From contig JABAKD010000016.1 of NCBI GenBank assembly GCA_012845835.1, forward strand, positions 7,647,919-7,711,918: a DNA stretch of 64,000 bases, written 5' to 3'. Positions 23,265 to 35,200 of the stretch are shown here, one piece after another. Every line of letters begins with the position of its first letter. Within the stretch, counting starts at the first letter, position 1. The position numbers and the translations under genes are program-made. The notes beneath the pieces were generated by a model. The model was not told where the DNA came from and ran no database searches. It was given only the letters and a program-made list of their open reading frames with translations. Source of the DNA: Undaria pinnatifida (lineage: Eukaryota; Sar; Phaeophyceae; Laminariales; Alariaceae).

Positions 23265-24275
23265 CCGTTCCATGGGCATCCCATGGGGCGCGTCCCATCC
23301 ATGGGCTATCGTGGGCATTCCATGGGTATTCTATGGGCTATCGTGGGCATCCCACGAACATTCTATGGGTATTTCATGGGCTATCCATAGGCATCCTGCG
23401 GGCCGTAGTGGGCATCTCATGGGCATCCCACGGGCAAATGCTCAAACTTCTCGGCGTAAAATACGCATAATGTCTGCTACAGCTGCGTGCACCTCTACAT
23501 TGTTTGTCTGTTACTGCAAACGGTTTCGGAGACCAGCCCATGGGATGCCCATGTGATATGCTCACAGGATGTTGGTCGTAATATCCCATGGGATACTCAT
23601 GGAATACCCATGGGATGCCTATGGGATGCGCATGGGAGGCACATCATAATATCTGATGGGATGCCTATGGGACGCCCATGATAGCCCATAGAACGGCGAT
23701 TAAATACCCATGAAATGCCATGGGGTGCCCACAAGATGTCCATTATGGCCCATGGGATGCCCATGGGATGCCCATGAGATGACCATGGGATTGCCATGGG
23801 GTGCCCGTTTGACTGCCCATGGGATGCCCATGATAGCCAGTGGGATGCCCAAGGTAGCCTGTGGGATATCCGCGGGATGTTCATGAGACACCCATGGGAT
23901 GCCCATGGGATGTTGGTCGTGATCTCCCGTGGATGCCCATGGGATCCATGGAATGCCCATGGGATGTTGGTCTTGATCTCCCGTGGATCCCCATGGGATC
24001 CCATGGGATACTGGTTTTGGTATCCCGTGGATGCCCATGGGATCCCATGGGATGCCCATGGGATGTTGGTCGTGATCTCCCGTGGATGCCCATGGGATCC
24101 CACGGGATACTGGTTTTGATATCCCGTGGGATGCCCATGGGATGCCCAGTAGATGTTATCGTAATATCCCGTGGGATACCCATTTGATGCTCACTGGATG
24201 CCCATGGGATGCCCTTGGGATGCCCTTGGGAGATCCACGGGCATCCCGTGACAAACGATATGGGCTGCCCATGAA
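23265..24275. repeat. CCCATGGG-based minisatellite, about 1 kb
   Basis: Dozens of imperfect 10-12 bp units of the type cccatgggatg. The core is a perfect palindrome (CCCATGGG). In the right half a higher-order pattern appears: gatgttggtcgtgatctccc recurs at about 23910, 23965 and 24062, alternating with gatactggttttg-tatcccg at 24007 and 24106. The left half is interrupted by about 90 bp of unique sequence (23440-23530). Open frames on both strands come from the repeat. Confidence 0.9.
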
Positions 24276-25119
24276 ACAAGCAAGAAGATATGTGAAGTCA
24301 GACAAAGTACATATATACCAAGTATATACTACTCGAGCTTCATTCTCAGTCCACTGTGGACACCAAGGCCAACTTCTTCTTTTAAAACGATGCGAATGAT
24401 ACGCACTATTAATAGTAGTATCGATAAATCCACAACGAGCGGTGGTCTCATGTTGGAGCACGCGTTGTTAATAATCCTTTCAGGTCCCAGTTATAGACCA
24501 TAACACCACCGAAAATTCGGAAGTTTTTTGCGACATTATCAAGAGTCTAAGAAAAGCGTGCAGCAGACATTGCAACACAAGGCTAGACCCGTGCATGTGT
24601 CGTACAGCTCCTTATATTACAGAAGTTCCGACCATTCTCCTACATTTGCCAGCGACCGCGGCTGCTTCGTGCGCTCGAATCGATTGTGCAACTTGTATTC
24701 TACTTTGTTGTAGGAATTGAATGTGTATGAATGAGTCATCAACGTTGAAGCTTAATCATCATTTTGCGCGGATGGCAAACATAATAATGGACGTAACGCT
24801 GTATACTGACAGTTTTTGTCGACATTTGTATTCCCTCTGAAATCTCAAATGAATGGATGAACATGTTCAGGTCTAAGAGTGACCGTCATATCCATGCCGA
24901 GCGGGCCAAGGCTATACTGTACGCGGCGGCAGTTTTTGCGTTTATTTAGGGCTTCCTTTTTCGGCGACTCAAGAACCTTTCGGTCGTGCAAAAATGGCTG
25001 CCTACCACTTTTTTTGGTGTTTTAGGATTTATGACAACATGTGCTATTACTAGCAGAACACCTAACAATGTGGCCGCCGGGATCTCGCGGTCTCCTGCAC
25101 TACTTGAATTTTGCGCGGA
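24276..25119. other. Spacer between two minisatellites
   Basis: No splice-supported exon or domain on either strand. Short open frames only. Confidence 0.4.
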
Positions 25120-26490
25120 AGCTCGTGAAAGCTTCCGTGGAAGCTTTCACCGCTTCCATGGAAGCTTCCATGGAAGATTTGGAAGCAATGGAAGCTTCCA
25201 TAGCTTCTATGAAAGCTTTCATGGAAGCTTCCATGGAAGCTTCCGTGGAAGCTTCCGTGGAAGATATGGAATATATGAAAGCTTCCACAGAAATAACTTC
25301 CACGGGAGCTTCCACGAAAGCTTCCACGAAAGCTTCCATGGAAGTAACTTCCACGAAAGCTCCCATGGAAGCTTTCATGGAAGTAATGGAAGCTTTCGCG
25401 GAAGTTATGGAAGCTTTCGCGGAAGTAACTTTCACGGAAGCTTTCGTGGAAGCTTCCATGGAAGATATGGAATATATGAAAGCTTCCACAGAAGTAACTT
25501 CCACTGGAGCTTCCACGAAAGCTTCCACGAAAGCTTCCATGGAAGTAACTTCCACGAAAGCTTTCATGGAAGCTTTCATGGAAGTAATGGAAGCTTTCGC
25601 GGAAGTTATGGAAGCTTTCACGGAAGTAACTTCCGTGGAAGCTTTCATGAAAGGTATGGAAGACATGAAAGCTTCCACAGAAGTAACTTCCACGGGAGCT
25701 TCCACGAAAGCTTCCACGAAAGCTTCCATGGAAGTAACTTCCACGAAATCTTCCATGGAAGCTTTCATGGAAGTAATGGAAACTTTCGCGGAAGTTATGG
25801 AAGCTTTCGTGGAAGTAACTTCCACGGAAGTCTTCATGGAAGATATGAAAGATTCCACGAAAATAACTTCAACGGAAGATTTCATGGCAGCTTCCGTCAG
25901 CTTCCGTGGAAGCTTCCATGGAAGATATGGAAGATATGAAAGCTTCCGTGGAAGTATATTCCACGGGAGCTTCCACGGAAGCTTTCACGAAAGCTTAGGG
26001 TTAGGGTTAGGGTTAGGGTTAGAGTTAGGTTGCTTCCGTGGAAGCTTCCGTCAAAGCTTTCATGGAAGCTTCCGTGGAAGTTGCTTCGGTGGAAGCTTCC
26101 GTGGAAGCTTTCATGGAAGCTTCCGTGGAAGTTGCTTCCGCGCAAGCTTTCGTGAAAGCTTCCGTGGAAGTTGCTTCCGTTGAAGCTTCCGTGGAAGCTT
26201 TCGTGGAAGTTGCTTTCGTGGAAGCTTCCGTGGAAGCTTTCATGGGAGCTTCCGTGGAAGCTTTATGGAAGCTTCCGCGGAATAGAAGCGTGGAAGCTTC
26301 CGTGGAAGCTTCCATACTTCAATGGAAGCTTCCATTGCTTCCACGGAAGCTTCCACGCTTCCATGGAAGCTTCCATTGCTTCCATGAAAGCTTCCATGAA
26401 AGCTTTCATGGAAGCGATGGAAGCTTCCGTGGAAGCTCGTGGAAGCTTCCATATCATTCATGGAAGCTTCCATGGAAGCTTTCACGAGCT
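25120..26490. repeat. GGAAGCTTCC-based minisatellite with higher-order repeats, about 1.4 kb
   Basis: Built from 12-15 bp units around the palindrome GGAAGCTTCC (variants ggaagctttc, ggaagtaactt). A higher-order unit of about 190-200 bp, starting gatatggaatatatgaaagc, recurs at about 25262, 25462 and 25654. Unit lengths are near multiples of three and lack stops, so three long overlapping open frames (261-380 codons) exist on both strands; these are not genes. A block of TTAGGG repeats splits the array at 25995-26028. Confidence 0.9.
25995..26028 (-). repeat. Interstitial telomere-type repeat inside the HindIII-type array
   Basis: Five TTAGGG-type units embedded in the GGAAGCTTCC minisatellite. 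Confidence 0.9.
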
Positions 26491-26499
26491 TCCACCAAA

Positions 26500-26592
26500 A
26501 ATGCAGATAGTGCAGGTGGTCCGGATCTCGGAGGGTAGTTTTTACGCTCTCTCATTGGTCGAGGGCAATGTGATGGTCTGGAGATCGGAATA
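26500..26592 (+). CDS. Possible terminal exon with an RCC1-repeat-like end
   Basis: After an AATGCAG acceptor-like site the frame reads VVRISEGSFYALSLVEGNVMVWRSE and stops at TAA, followed by an ataaataaa stretch. This resembles the repeat core of RCC1-type beta-propellers (VVQV..G..H.LAL...G.V..WG). No upstream exon was found, because the preceding 1.4 kb is minisatellite. It may be a last exon of a + strand gene, a pseudogene piece or chance. Confidence 0.25.
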
Positions 26593-26662
26593 ATAAATAA
26601 ATTTCCAAAAGCGACGCAGCCGCGTTTCTCGCCTGTTTCTCGCCCGTTTTGGGTCCAGGTTG

Positions 26663-26731
26663 GGGTCAGGGTCAGGGTTAGGGTTAGGGTTAGGGTTAGG
26701 GTTAGGGTTAGGGTTAGGGTTTGGTCTACGC
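26663..26731 (-). repeat. Interstitial telomere-type repeat (TTAGGG)n
   Basis: About nine near-perfect gggtta units preceded by gggtcag variants. The longest telomere-type block in the window. Confidence 0.92.
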
Positions 26732-27045
26732 GTGTACCTCGATCCGACCTGAAGCGCTTTCTGGCTCGCGAACGTGCACAGCCGACCGCCCCAAAAATCC
26801 GGGTGGCCAACTTGTTAGGTAAGCTCGCTATTAGGATTCACGACAAGCACCACCATATTATTGTTTGGTATTCTGCGCCAACAAGCCATACCTGATACAC
26901 ATTAAATCCGTTTTGAGCGGCCAACGACGGTGGTAGTGGTTATGAAAAGTGGGGGGATAATAGTACGATACCTTAGCGTCGGTCCGCGTGTGTCTCGAGA
27001 CCAATCAAAATGCGATATCACCTCCAATCAAAACTTCCAAGCTAA

Positions 27046-27567
27046 TCATTTGTACCCCCCAAGTACGCGTTGATTGGGGAATTTTGTAGCTCGCAGCAAA
27101 AAACAAGTTTCCCGCGACAGTGGAGAGTCATTTCTGTAGGCACATGACGATTTGAAAAGAATGGTTAAGTTTGTCGGTTCAGCACAACGACTTGCTTCCT
27201 GCTCTCTCCAATGAGTCTTCCTATGTGTCCATACCGTGAATATCCAGTGGGTCTCCCATGGGTCTTTCGTGGGACAGTCATTAAATGCTCGTGAAGTGCG
27301 CCCCAAAGTGTTTGTGCAACTCATACAATACTCAGATAATGTGCATCTATTTGACTTCACTCCTTGTACGGTTCTGTACATGAGTTTTTTACGAAAGCTG
27401 GGTAAAATACCCATCCGCTCACTGGATGCTACCTGCACCTGGTACGCTTTCTCAACGACACGATCCCGATCAAAATATCGAACCTCCTCCTGCATTTGCG
27501 GCGGGGAAAGTACTAGGCGGCGACATGATCCTGCGTACGGCTCTTCGTTTAGCTGACTCACGTACAA
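27046..27567 (-). other. Long open frame of uncertain status (173 codons)
   Basis: The minus frame is open for 522 bases with ordinary protein-like composition (for example YFDRDRVVEKAYQVQVASSERMG split over charged and hydrophobic stretches). I find no domain, no clear splice sites and no upstream methionine context. It could be an exon or a remnant of a mobile-element gene. Confidence 0.25.
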
Positions 27568-29260
27568 TCACAGCAGTGATTGACACGTTCGTGTTGCAGC
27601 AGCCTGTGCCAGGTGGAAACAAGATGATGCGATGACGCGTGGTGACTGAACCCACCGCCAGTACACGCGGGAAGTTTATTGTATGGTAGGAACAGGCTGT
27701 TCTTGTGTACGCAAGAGACTTCGTCTCGCTGTAACATTTGATAAAATTATTATAACAACGTCGATCCTCATCTTTGCAAGCTGCGTACCACACCGGTCGC
27801 TCGTTGTAATAAGTGTTCATGAGTCAAAACCTAACATAGGGTGGCGTTGTATTTCAATACTTACCATGCATTACTGATTATTAGAAAACAGCAGTAGGAT
27901 ACCAGCTTGCTGTCGTTGGCGAAGTTTGGGGAAGAGTTAGCACATCTGTTTCTTGACGTACATTCTGCTACACTGCTATATCACATATACATGGTGGATG
28001 GTTGGTGAGTGGATGGCTTGGTCGGGGGTGGGTGGGGGTTTGTACGCGGTCTCTAAAGCCTAACGCCGATGAATTGGCAGCTAGCTCTGGTTGACGATAC
28101 CGTAGGCATTCGTTAGGGTACACTCCCTTGCGACCGGGCGTGAGGTGGATGACCACACTCTATCGTATATACCAGCTATAAGGTATCGGACAAAGCCCCC
28201 ACAGCTACTGACACAGTAGTAACGCCGCGCATATGATGTCCGATGAGGTTTTTCCGGCGTGTGGCTCGTCAAATTCAAGAAAGATCGCGACGACAGGCTG
28301 GCAAATATTTATAAGCAGAACTGGGTGCTCGTGTTTTTCTATCATACATCACGCGTGGCTCTTTTTTAATTTCCCTGATGATATGGATGGTTGGTCTTGT
28401 TGGAAACGTAGAGCACACACCCCGCCCTGGCACTGCCCCTCAGAGGTGGAAGATTCGACACGAAATTTCCGATCATATCGTATGTATGGTAAACAAGATA
28501 CAACATGTATGCGCTGACGGTAGACCTTGCAAGTTATTCGACAAAACCCAACCACTGGTCAAGCACTGATTTTCGGCATGCTTACTTGGTCAAGACGCGC
28601 ACGCGCACATAATTGCACCCTGTTCCCTTTTGGCACCTTATTCCCCCACACACAGGCTTAATTCCACCCGGGCCTGAGCCCTCCAAACTGACCCTGGGCA
28701 TATAGTTAATCGCCGGCAGGGCCCATTGCGTCAAGCAGGGCGCGAATCGGAACATGTATATTGCACTCTCTCCAATATGACAGGCGACAGTGTCATCACA
28801 AGAACGAGGTCCACGAATCGAATTATCACAACTCGTCTCGGTGCCGTGTCGAGAGCTGTAATAGACTACATGGAACTGACCACAACCACACCAAAAAACC
28901 ACCACATTTACGATATATATGTAAGGCGCGCCAATTACTTGAGACGTTTTCATCTACTCACCCTGACCAAGATCCCCTATAGCAAGGGGTCTACTTATCT
29001 AGTCTATACCAACAAACCATGTTTTTTCCGTTACTACTGTGCTAATGGGAGCCGTTTTACTACGTGCAGGGACAAATCTACAATGTATCATTTACTTCTT
29101 ATATGGCGCACCTTAGGCGTCGCGCACGTCTAATCGACAAAATTGGCAATCATTCCAAAAGTTACAAACTGGCAAATTTCCCAAAACTCGATCAGGCCCC
29201 GGTCATATCATGATGCGCGATGGTTCTACCTAGCCACCTAATACCTAAATAGGGGGGAAT
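27568..29260. other. Region downstream of the large gene, no firm gene
   Basis: Contains the second copy of the 1.3 kb dispersed repeat (28590-28745) and several open frames without support, including a 135-codon frame at 28726-29133 (+). Any 3' UTR of the minus-strand large gene lies just below 29261. Confidence 0.4.
28590..28745. repeat. Dispersed repeat, copy 2 (partner of 1268-1412)
   Basis: Carries cccgggcctgagccctccaa, then actgaccctgggcatatag and cgccggcagggc, aligned with the copy at 1335-1400. Confidence 0.55.
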
Positions 29261-32200
29261 CTAGTGAACGGCGTGTTTAGCACCACTGGTCGTAACGCCT
29301 GGAGGGACAAGGCCTAGTGCTGCCTGCCGTCGGTATTCCCGCTCCTCCTGTTTCCGCTGAATAGCAAGCGCCACGCGTTCAAACCTGCGGAGAAAAACAC
29401 AAAGCGAATACCAGGTATATTTAGGTTAGTATGCATCGTCCGTGTGGGGCATCATCGAATACTACAAAGATATTTCATTCTACGGTAACCTCCCCAAACT
29501 TTTCTTCGACGAAATCGCCGGTGTTGGAACCAGCTCCCGGTCATATCTCCTGAAATACGGTGCCCTTTGCCACCCGGACGTCGTCGTTCGATAGCCCGTT
29601 GCAAACCAGAAAATACATGAATGTGTCTTTTTCATAGCATCCCTCCTCGTGTCGAGCAGCCGTGAAACGTTCGTTAAAGAAAAACGCTGATTTGGGGGGG
29701 GGGCTATCGTAGAAAACGTCAAGGGCAGGTTGGTCCCTTTGCCATGCTTTTTAGTCCTGTGCACGACAGTACACTATGCATGACAGACGCGCGCTACGAT
29801 GAAGGTAGCACTCTTCGGCCACAATATTTCTGGTTGACGGGGTTCCGCAACCGAGGAGTAGCGCAGTGTATCCTTGAAAGGCCTTGTGCGTTCTACGATA
29901 TCTTTCGTTACGTTCTTAGGCCCCGGGATGGTTCATCGGACTGCACTTTAATCATCTCTCTAAATTCAGAGTTCCTCATCAAGTGAGGAGCCACAAAAGA
30001 AAAGGAGGAGAACCCTATCGTATCGTGCGTCACTACGTACGCTGCAACGTCTGATGAGTAAAAACCTGACACTGTGGGGAGTGGCGTTAATTAATCCTAC
30101 AACATACAATAAGAGTCAAATGTCTGCTGCCGATGATTTCGGCCGCTCTTCCCGCTGTACAGGCTTGATACCCTATTGTACTCTCACTATATGTTTATTG
30201 CAGGACGTCTTGAAGATTCATCATCCAGAAACCAATCTAGATTGTGAACAGGTTGTGATCGTCGTAGAACGGCATTGACGAGGTGGCTATCATCCCGACG
30301 GACTGATGCACAAAGTGGTCGACCTTTCGGTGACGTCTCTACCTGGTTCTTCGAAAGGGCGATATTGTGGTGGTATCCATTCTCTATCTGTAACGCGAGG
30401 TGCAACGTTTTGGTGCCATCGCATCCCTATCGCAAACGCAATTTGTGATTAACTGGTTGCAGTCCGTCTCCGGGGGCACTTCTTTTTGCTTTCCGACTGC
30501 TGCCGCGCCAGCACCGCAAGCTTCTTTAAAGCACCTTTCCTTGTTGTTTCAGGAAAAGCTCATTACCAACGATCGGTTTGTTTGCCAATTAGAAGGCGGG
30601 TAAGACCAATACCGTCCAAAAAATAAAGGGGGCCTCCCCGCGTGCCACTCGAACACCGACCACCTTCCTGTTGCATGGTATGTAAGATTTACAAGTCAAA
30701 TATAGACATCTCAGCTGTGAGATCAAGGAGTTCTTCGAAGCTCATCCTTGCAAGCCATAGGTAACATTTCGATCGCACGTGCTACGGAATGTGCGTGCCC
30801 TAGATGTATATCACAGCGAAGCGGAGCTCTCGGTAAACAAAAAAAACGGGATTGCTACGGCCGAAGGTTTCGACTCGCCATACAATGGAAATCTTAACGT
30901 GGTGAACCCAGGGAGTTGTAGCATGGTGAACCCAGAGGCATGTAACATGGTGAAACCAGGAGTAAGCAACATGCTGAACCCAGGGATAATACCCAGGGAG
31001 AAGAGTCATCACCCAGAGATAAGTACATGGTGAACGCAGGGATATATAACATGGTGAGCCCAGGGAGATGTAACATGGTGAACTCGGGGAGAGGCAACAT
31101 GGAGAACAGGGACACGTAAACCTAGCAAATTTAACATGGTGAACGCGGGGAGATTCGACATGGTGAAACCAGACTTAATTTGGTAAAATGCTGAATATAA
31201 AGCACTATTCACCAGACCACGGAGTCACAGTGGCTGAGGGGTCTAGTACGCATGAGTGGTCTAGTGGATAATGTTATGCAATCAACATGACCCCAGGGAG
31301 ATGTAACATAGTGAGCTCAACGTTATATATAACATTATGAACCAAGGGAGATGTAACATGGTGAACCCAGAGATATGCAACATGATGAACCCAGGGAGAT
31401 CCAGACTCTCCTGTTATCCCCGGGTTTGATACGTTTGAACGCGGTGTCATATGTGCTGTTGTGGTAGTTCTTAACCCTTCAACTACTGAAAAACGTTCTC
31501 ACATTCCACAAGGCGTGCTTCCTGGTAGTTTGTTGCGAAAAATGAAAGTACAGTTTGAAAGGGGTAATCAGGTCTTCACTCACGTAAGCGGGATGTAATA
31601 CAAACTGCTCTGCTTCGGATGAGAAGTCCTGCACCTGCGCGGGGTCGGCACGAACGAGGGCGAGGGAGGAGGGTACTACGCGCAGTAACCAGGTCGTCTG
31701 CTTTCGTGTGCTTACCTTAGGCTGAGGACGAGGATTTCGGCGTGCTTTTCTACCATCCGCCCGTGCTCTCTCGCAAACCTATTTTTCTCGCACTTGCGGG
31801 TATTCCGCGGGGTGTTGTGCTGCCTAGCAGCGGTAGGGGTGGTGGTCCCTCCTAGCAGTACCCCCGCGTTTTTAACCATGCTCCGTATCTTGATCGCCTG
31901 CTCTGCGCAGATACCCACCCTCTCAATTACCACAGGCCTTGACAACGGATGGGGAAACGTGAACGAGCGTAGTTAGATGACTGTTGCCATGGTATGGTAT
32001 GTTTGTAAAAGCCATGAGGCAGAATTTCCTGGACCGGTCATAGCTTTACAAACTATGAATAAATTTCACATTATAGAAACATACTTGAATTGGCCTATCG
32101 AACTATGAAATACGACATGATGAAAGAAATAGAGCACGCACAAGCTGGCATGCTGTTTTCGCTATTGAAAAAGTATAGTTGAAACGGTGGCACAGGACAT

Positions 32201-35200
32201 ACAGCTCAAACCTCGAGGGAAGGTGTATTCAACTACAGTAAAATTTTGTGGGTTGCATGGTGACGCCGAGTATTACCACCCTTTAATTGGCCATCAGCTA
32301 ACGACAGGCAAGCATGGCTTCAACGGATTACAAGAAAATAGCAAAGTTCAACTGTTGGTTATAAAGTATTATCCATTAGACCATATAGCCCCTGTCACTG
32401 AGTGGTCTAGTTGGACTATGAAACAACAACATGCATACTTTGGAGCTCGAAGCACCAATGTCGCCCGCACTGATAATCGGAGACTCCTCCTCGCCACTGG
32501 ACGAGTGTCTAGGAACAAACCATAACCATTCATGATATTATCAAGCGTGCACGCTCGAAAATATTCAAAACGAAGCTGGCGAGACCTAACTCCAGCATGC
32601 CCTGTGTTGGTTACACCCTACTATCCAGTATCAATAGACCACATAGTAACTAATTTTCTGGAAGCTTTCTTTGCACTATTAATAAGTTCCTGTTAAGATC
32701 ATATTTAGCTTGAAACGCTGACGTTCGGTCGCAATCGATGCCAAAGCACACACACTGACGTACTAACCATTTTCTGAACATGTTGTCCACCGCCTCCCTC
32801 GCTCTAGCCACGCGGTTTATCTGCTGCTTGCTCTGCGAACCTGGGTTGGTGGACCTGTTCAAAGCCGCCGCATCCACGTCGTGCCCCTTGATCAAGCCCT
32901 CCAAATTCAGCTCTCGGTTGGCGTGCGCCGCCTGTTGATCGACGTTGATAGTATTCAACAGATCCACACATCGGACAGATCATGGTCTAAATCATGTAGG
33001 TCCTAATGTCTGTCACAACATCGTATGCTATGCAGGAGCTGGCTGCAGTTGTACAGATCCAACCCAGAAAACGTGTCCTAGGTCATTCAGACCATCCTGT
33101 TCTAATCCGACAACGTGATTTTAGGCCATTCAAATCATTAGACCAGGCACTCTGTCCAGATTTTCATAGATCATGAATAGATACGTCGTATATGGTATGT
33201 TCGATGTGTGAGCATATCTCTCGGCGGTGTACCAGGTATGCTGTGTCATCTTGTCGTGTTCGGTAGACGTCTCAGTGGTGTATTGCGTCAGCCTTTGCAT
33301 TCTGTGCTGTCGAAAAGGTACACGAGTACAATACTCCTTCCAACGAACTGTGCACTGCATATTGGCCAAATAATTATTAAATATTAACCTTTGATTTCCC
33401 AGGTCTGCGGTGGCGGAGAACACGCATGGCGACTCAAACCGATTCTGCTACCAGGGGAAAACATCCTCCCAGTCAACTCGGTCGCGGCCCCTTTGCTTCC
33501 GATTATGTTGGGTAAAGTGGCCTCAAAACCCAAAGCGTAACCCAGCTTCAGCACTCATTGTGTAGCATGCAAACGAGCACAGAGTTCACTACCAATACGA
33601 GAGACACCCTTCGATATTTACGTACATAATTTATATGTTTGGTGTGCAAGCGGGAAACGTGGATGAGGCGTCGAGTACCTTCATCTTCGATGCATGCGCA
33701 GCGACGCCCTTGAGCACGTCCCTAAACTCTCGTACCCGCCCAGAGGTTGCAAACCTCCCGTTTTTCCCCGTGGCTGAAGAAGGTGATCTGCCTTCAGACC
33801 CACCACTGCCTTCTCCTCTGTAACCGCCACCCCCGGTACCCTCGAGACCCCTACCTCCTTCACCACCACTCCCCATACCCCCCGTACCCCCGGCCCCCTC
33901 AGTCCCGCCACCTATAGGAGAACTCCCCATATCGGCCTCTCCACCATCAGCAAGGTCGTTAGAACCGCCGGCATGGGTACCATCTTGCCCTGTCTTCTCG
34001 TCTTGGTCCTCCTCTCCGGCGGGTCTTAGAGAAGAGGATCCCGTACCACCGTGATTATCTGCGAAAGATGGTGTTCCTTTCGGGTGTTTTGCCAGGGGGG
34101 GGGAAGTACCGGTGCCGAGTCTGTCGGCGTCGCCACGGCGGATCTTGTTGCTCTCGGTGGGGGGCTCTGCCTGCACCATTTCGTGGAAGAGTAGAAGGTG
34201 CATGTCCAACGCACGCGAAAGATAGACTCCGGCGAGAAGTCTTGGGTAGCGGGTGGAGAGTGACCGAGGACAAGAGACGAGGGGCATGGGAGAGCAGCTT
34301 GGACGAAGGCGTTGTTGTTTGTGGATTGGTTTGATCTACTAAAAAATAGGGCGACAGTCGCGTTGTACCGAGTTACCGGAAATGCACCTCGTCCGCTACA
34401 GAAAGCGGAGTATGGCTTAGAAATGCCGGATTATCATGTGCATGTTGGGGATTACCAACGACGCGTGCAACGGTAGAGGTTGGAGTTTATGTTCTGAGTC
34501 TCCTCACATGAAGAGCTGGATGCCTTTTTTAACCCAAAAAACGATTTTGAGGCCAAAAAGGTATGCTGTGCCCGACACACAATATGCCCTGTGACCACGG
34601 CCTTGATCATGCAAGTTAATGTGAGAACAACAACAACACCAACAACAACACGGGATCGGTATTTAACGAAGTGCCTTTCACATGCACGTCAGATCTGAAC
34701 AGTTCGGGTAGCTCGCCAGTTCTGAAACCCCGTCTGCGAGGCATGTTTGGGATCAAAAGTGCAACCTCTACCGCACGTAACACGCTTCCAAAGTGCTGCA
34801 CCGCAACGCAATGTCGTGAAGACGCGGCGGGTGTAGTTACGGCCGCGCAGTCAAAGACTGGGACACTATATGGAGGATTGATTGAAGCATGCCAGACATG
34901 GCAGTCTCACGATGGCAGTCGCGGACATTCACGTACAATAGACAGGCGAAGGTCGCGAACAATAGCCCTTGTTGACGGACAGTCATAGACGATATACTAT
35001 TGCTTTACGTTAGGCTTTCGATGTCTGTCGGAACGGCATCTACTCTTCATTTTGAGGGGAAAGATAGGCATAAAACAATAAGCAGGTAATATTACTCAGT
35101 TGATCTAATTTCATGGCCTCTGGAGCTACACTACACCATGGATAATATATGACGAATGCCTACAGTCATGTGCGTTTTAAAAATACACCGCACCTTAGGC

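Noticed and set aside
25041-26183. 380-, 317- and 261-codon open frames
   Set aside because: All are readings of the GGAAGCTTCC minisatellite in different frames and strands. Repeat periodicity, not coding, keeps them open.
30230-30405. Ankyrin-like stretch KTLHLALQIENGYH on the minus strand
   Set aside because: Only one short match, no flanking ankyrin unit and no consistent splice sites; it falls in the last intron of the large gene.
30187-31405. CRISPR-like array
   Set aside because: The roughly 20 bp units are contiguous and imperfect, without regular unique spacers, so this is a minisatellite.
33425-33560. Minus-strand stretch reading LGYALGFEATLPNIIGS as an extra exon
   Set aside because: Its donor (phase 1) does not match the phase-0 acceptor at 32931, whereas 33679 joins 32931 directly. 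Possibly intronic chance or a skipped exon.
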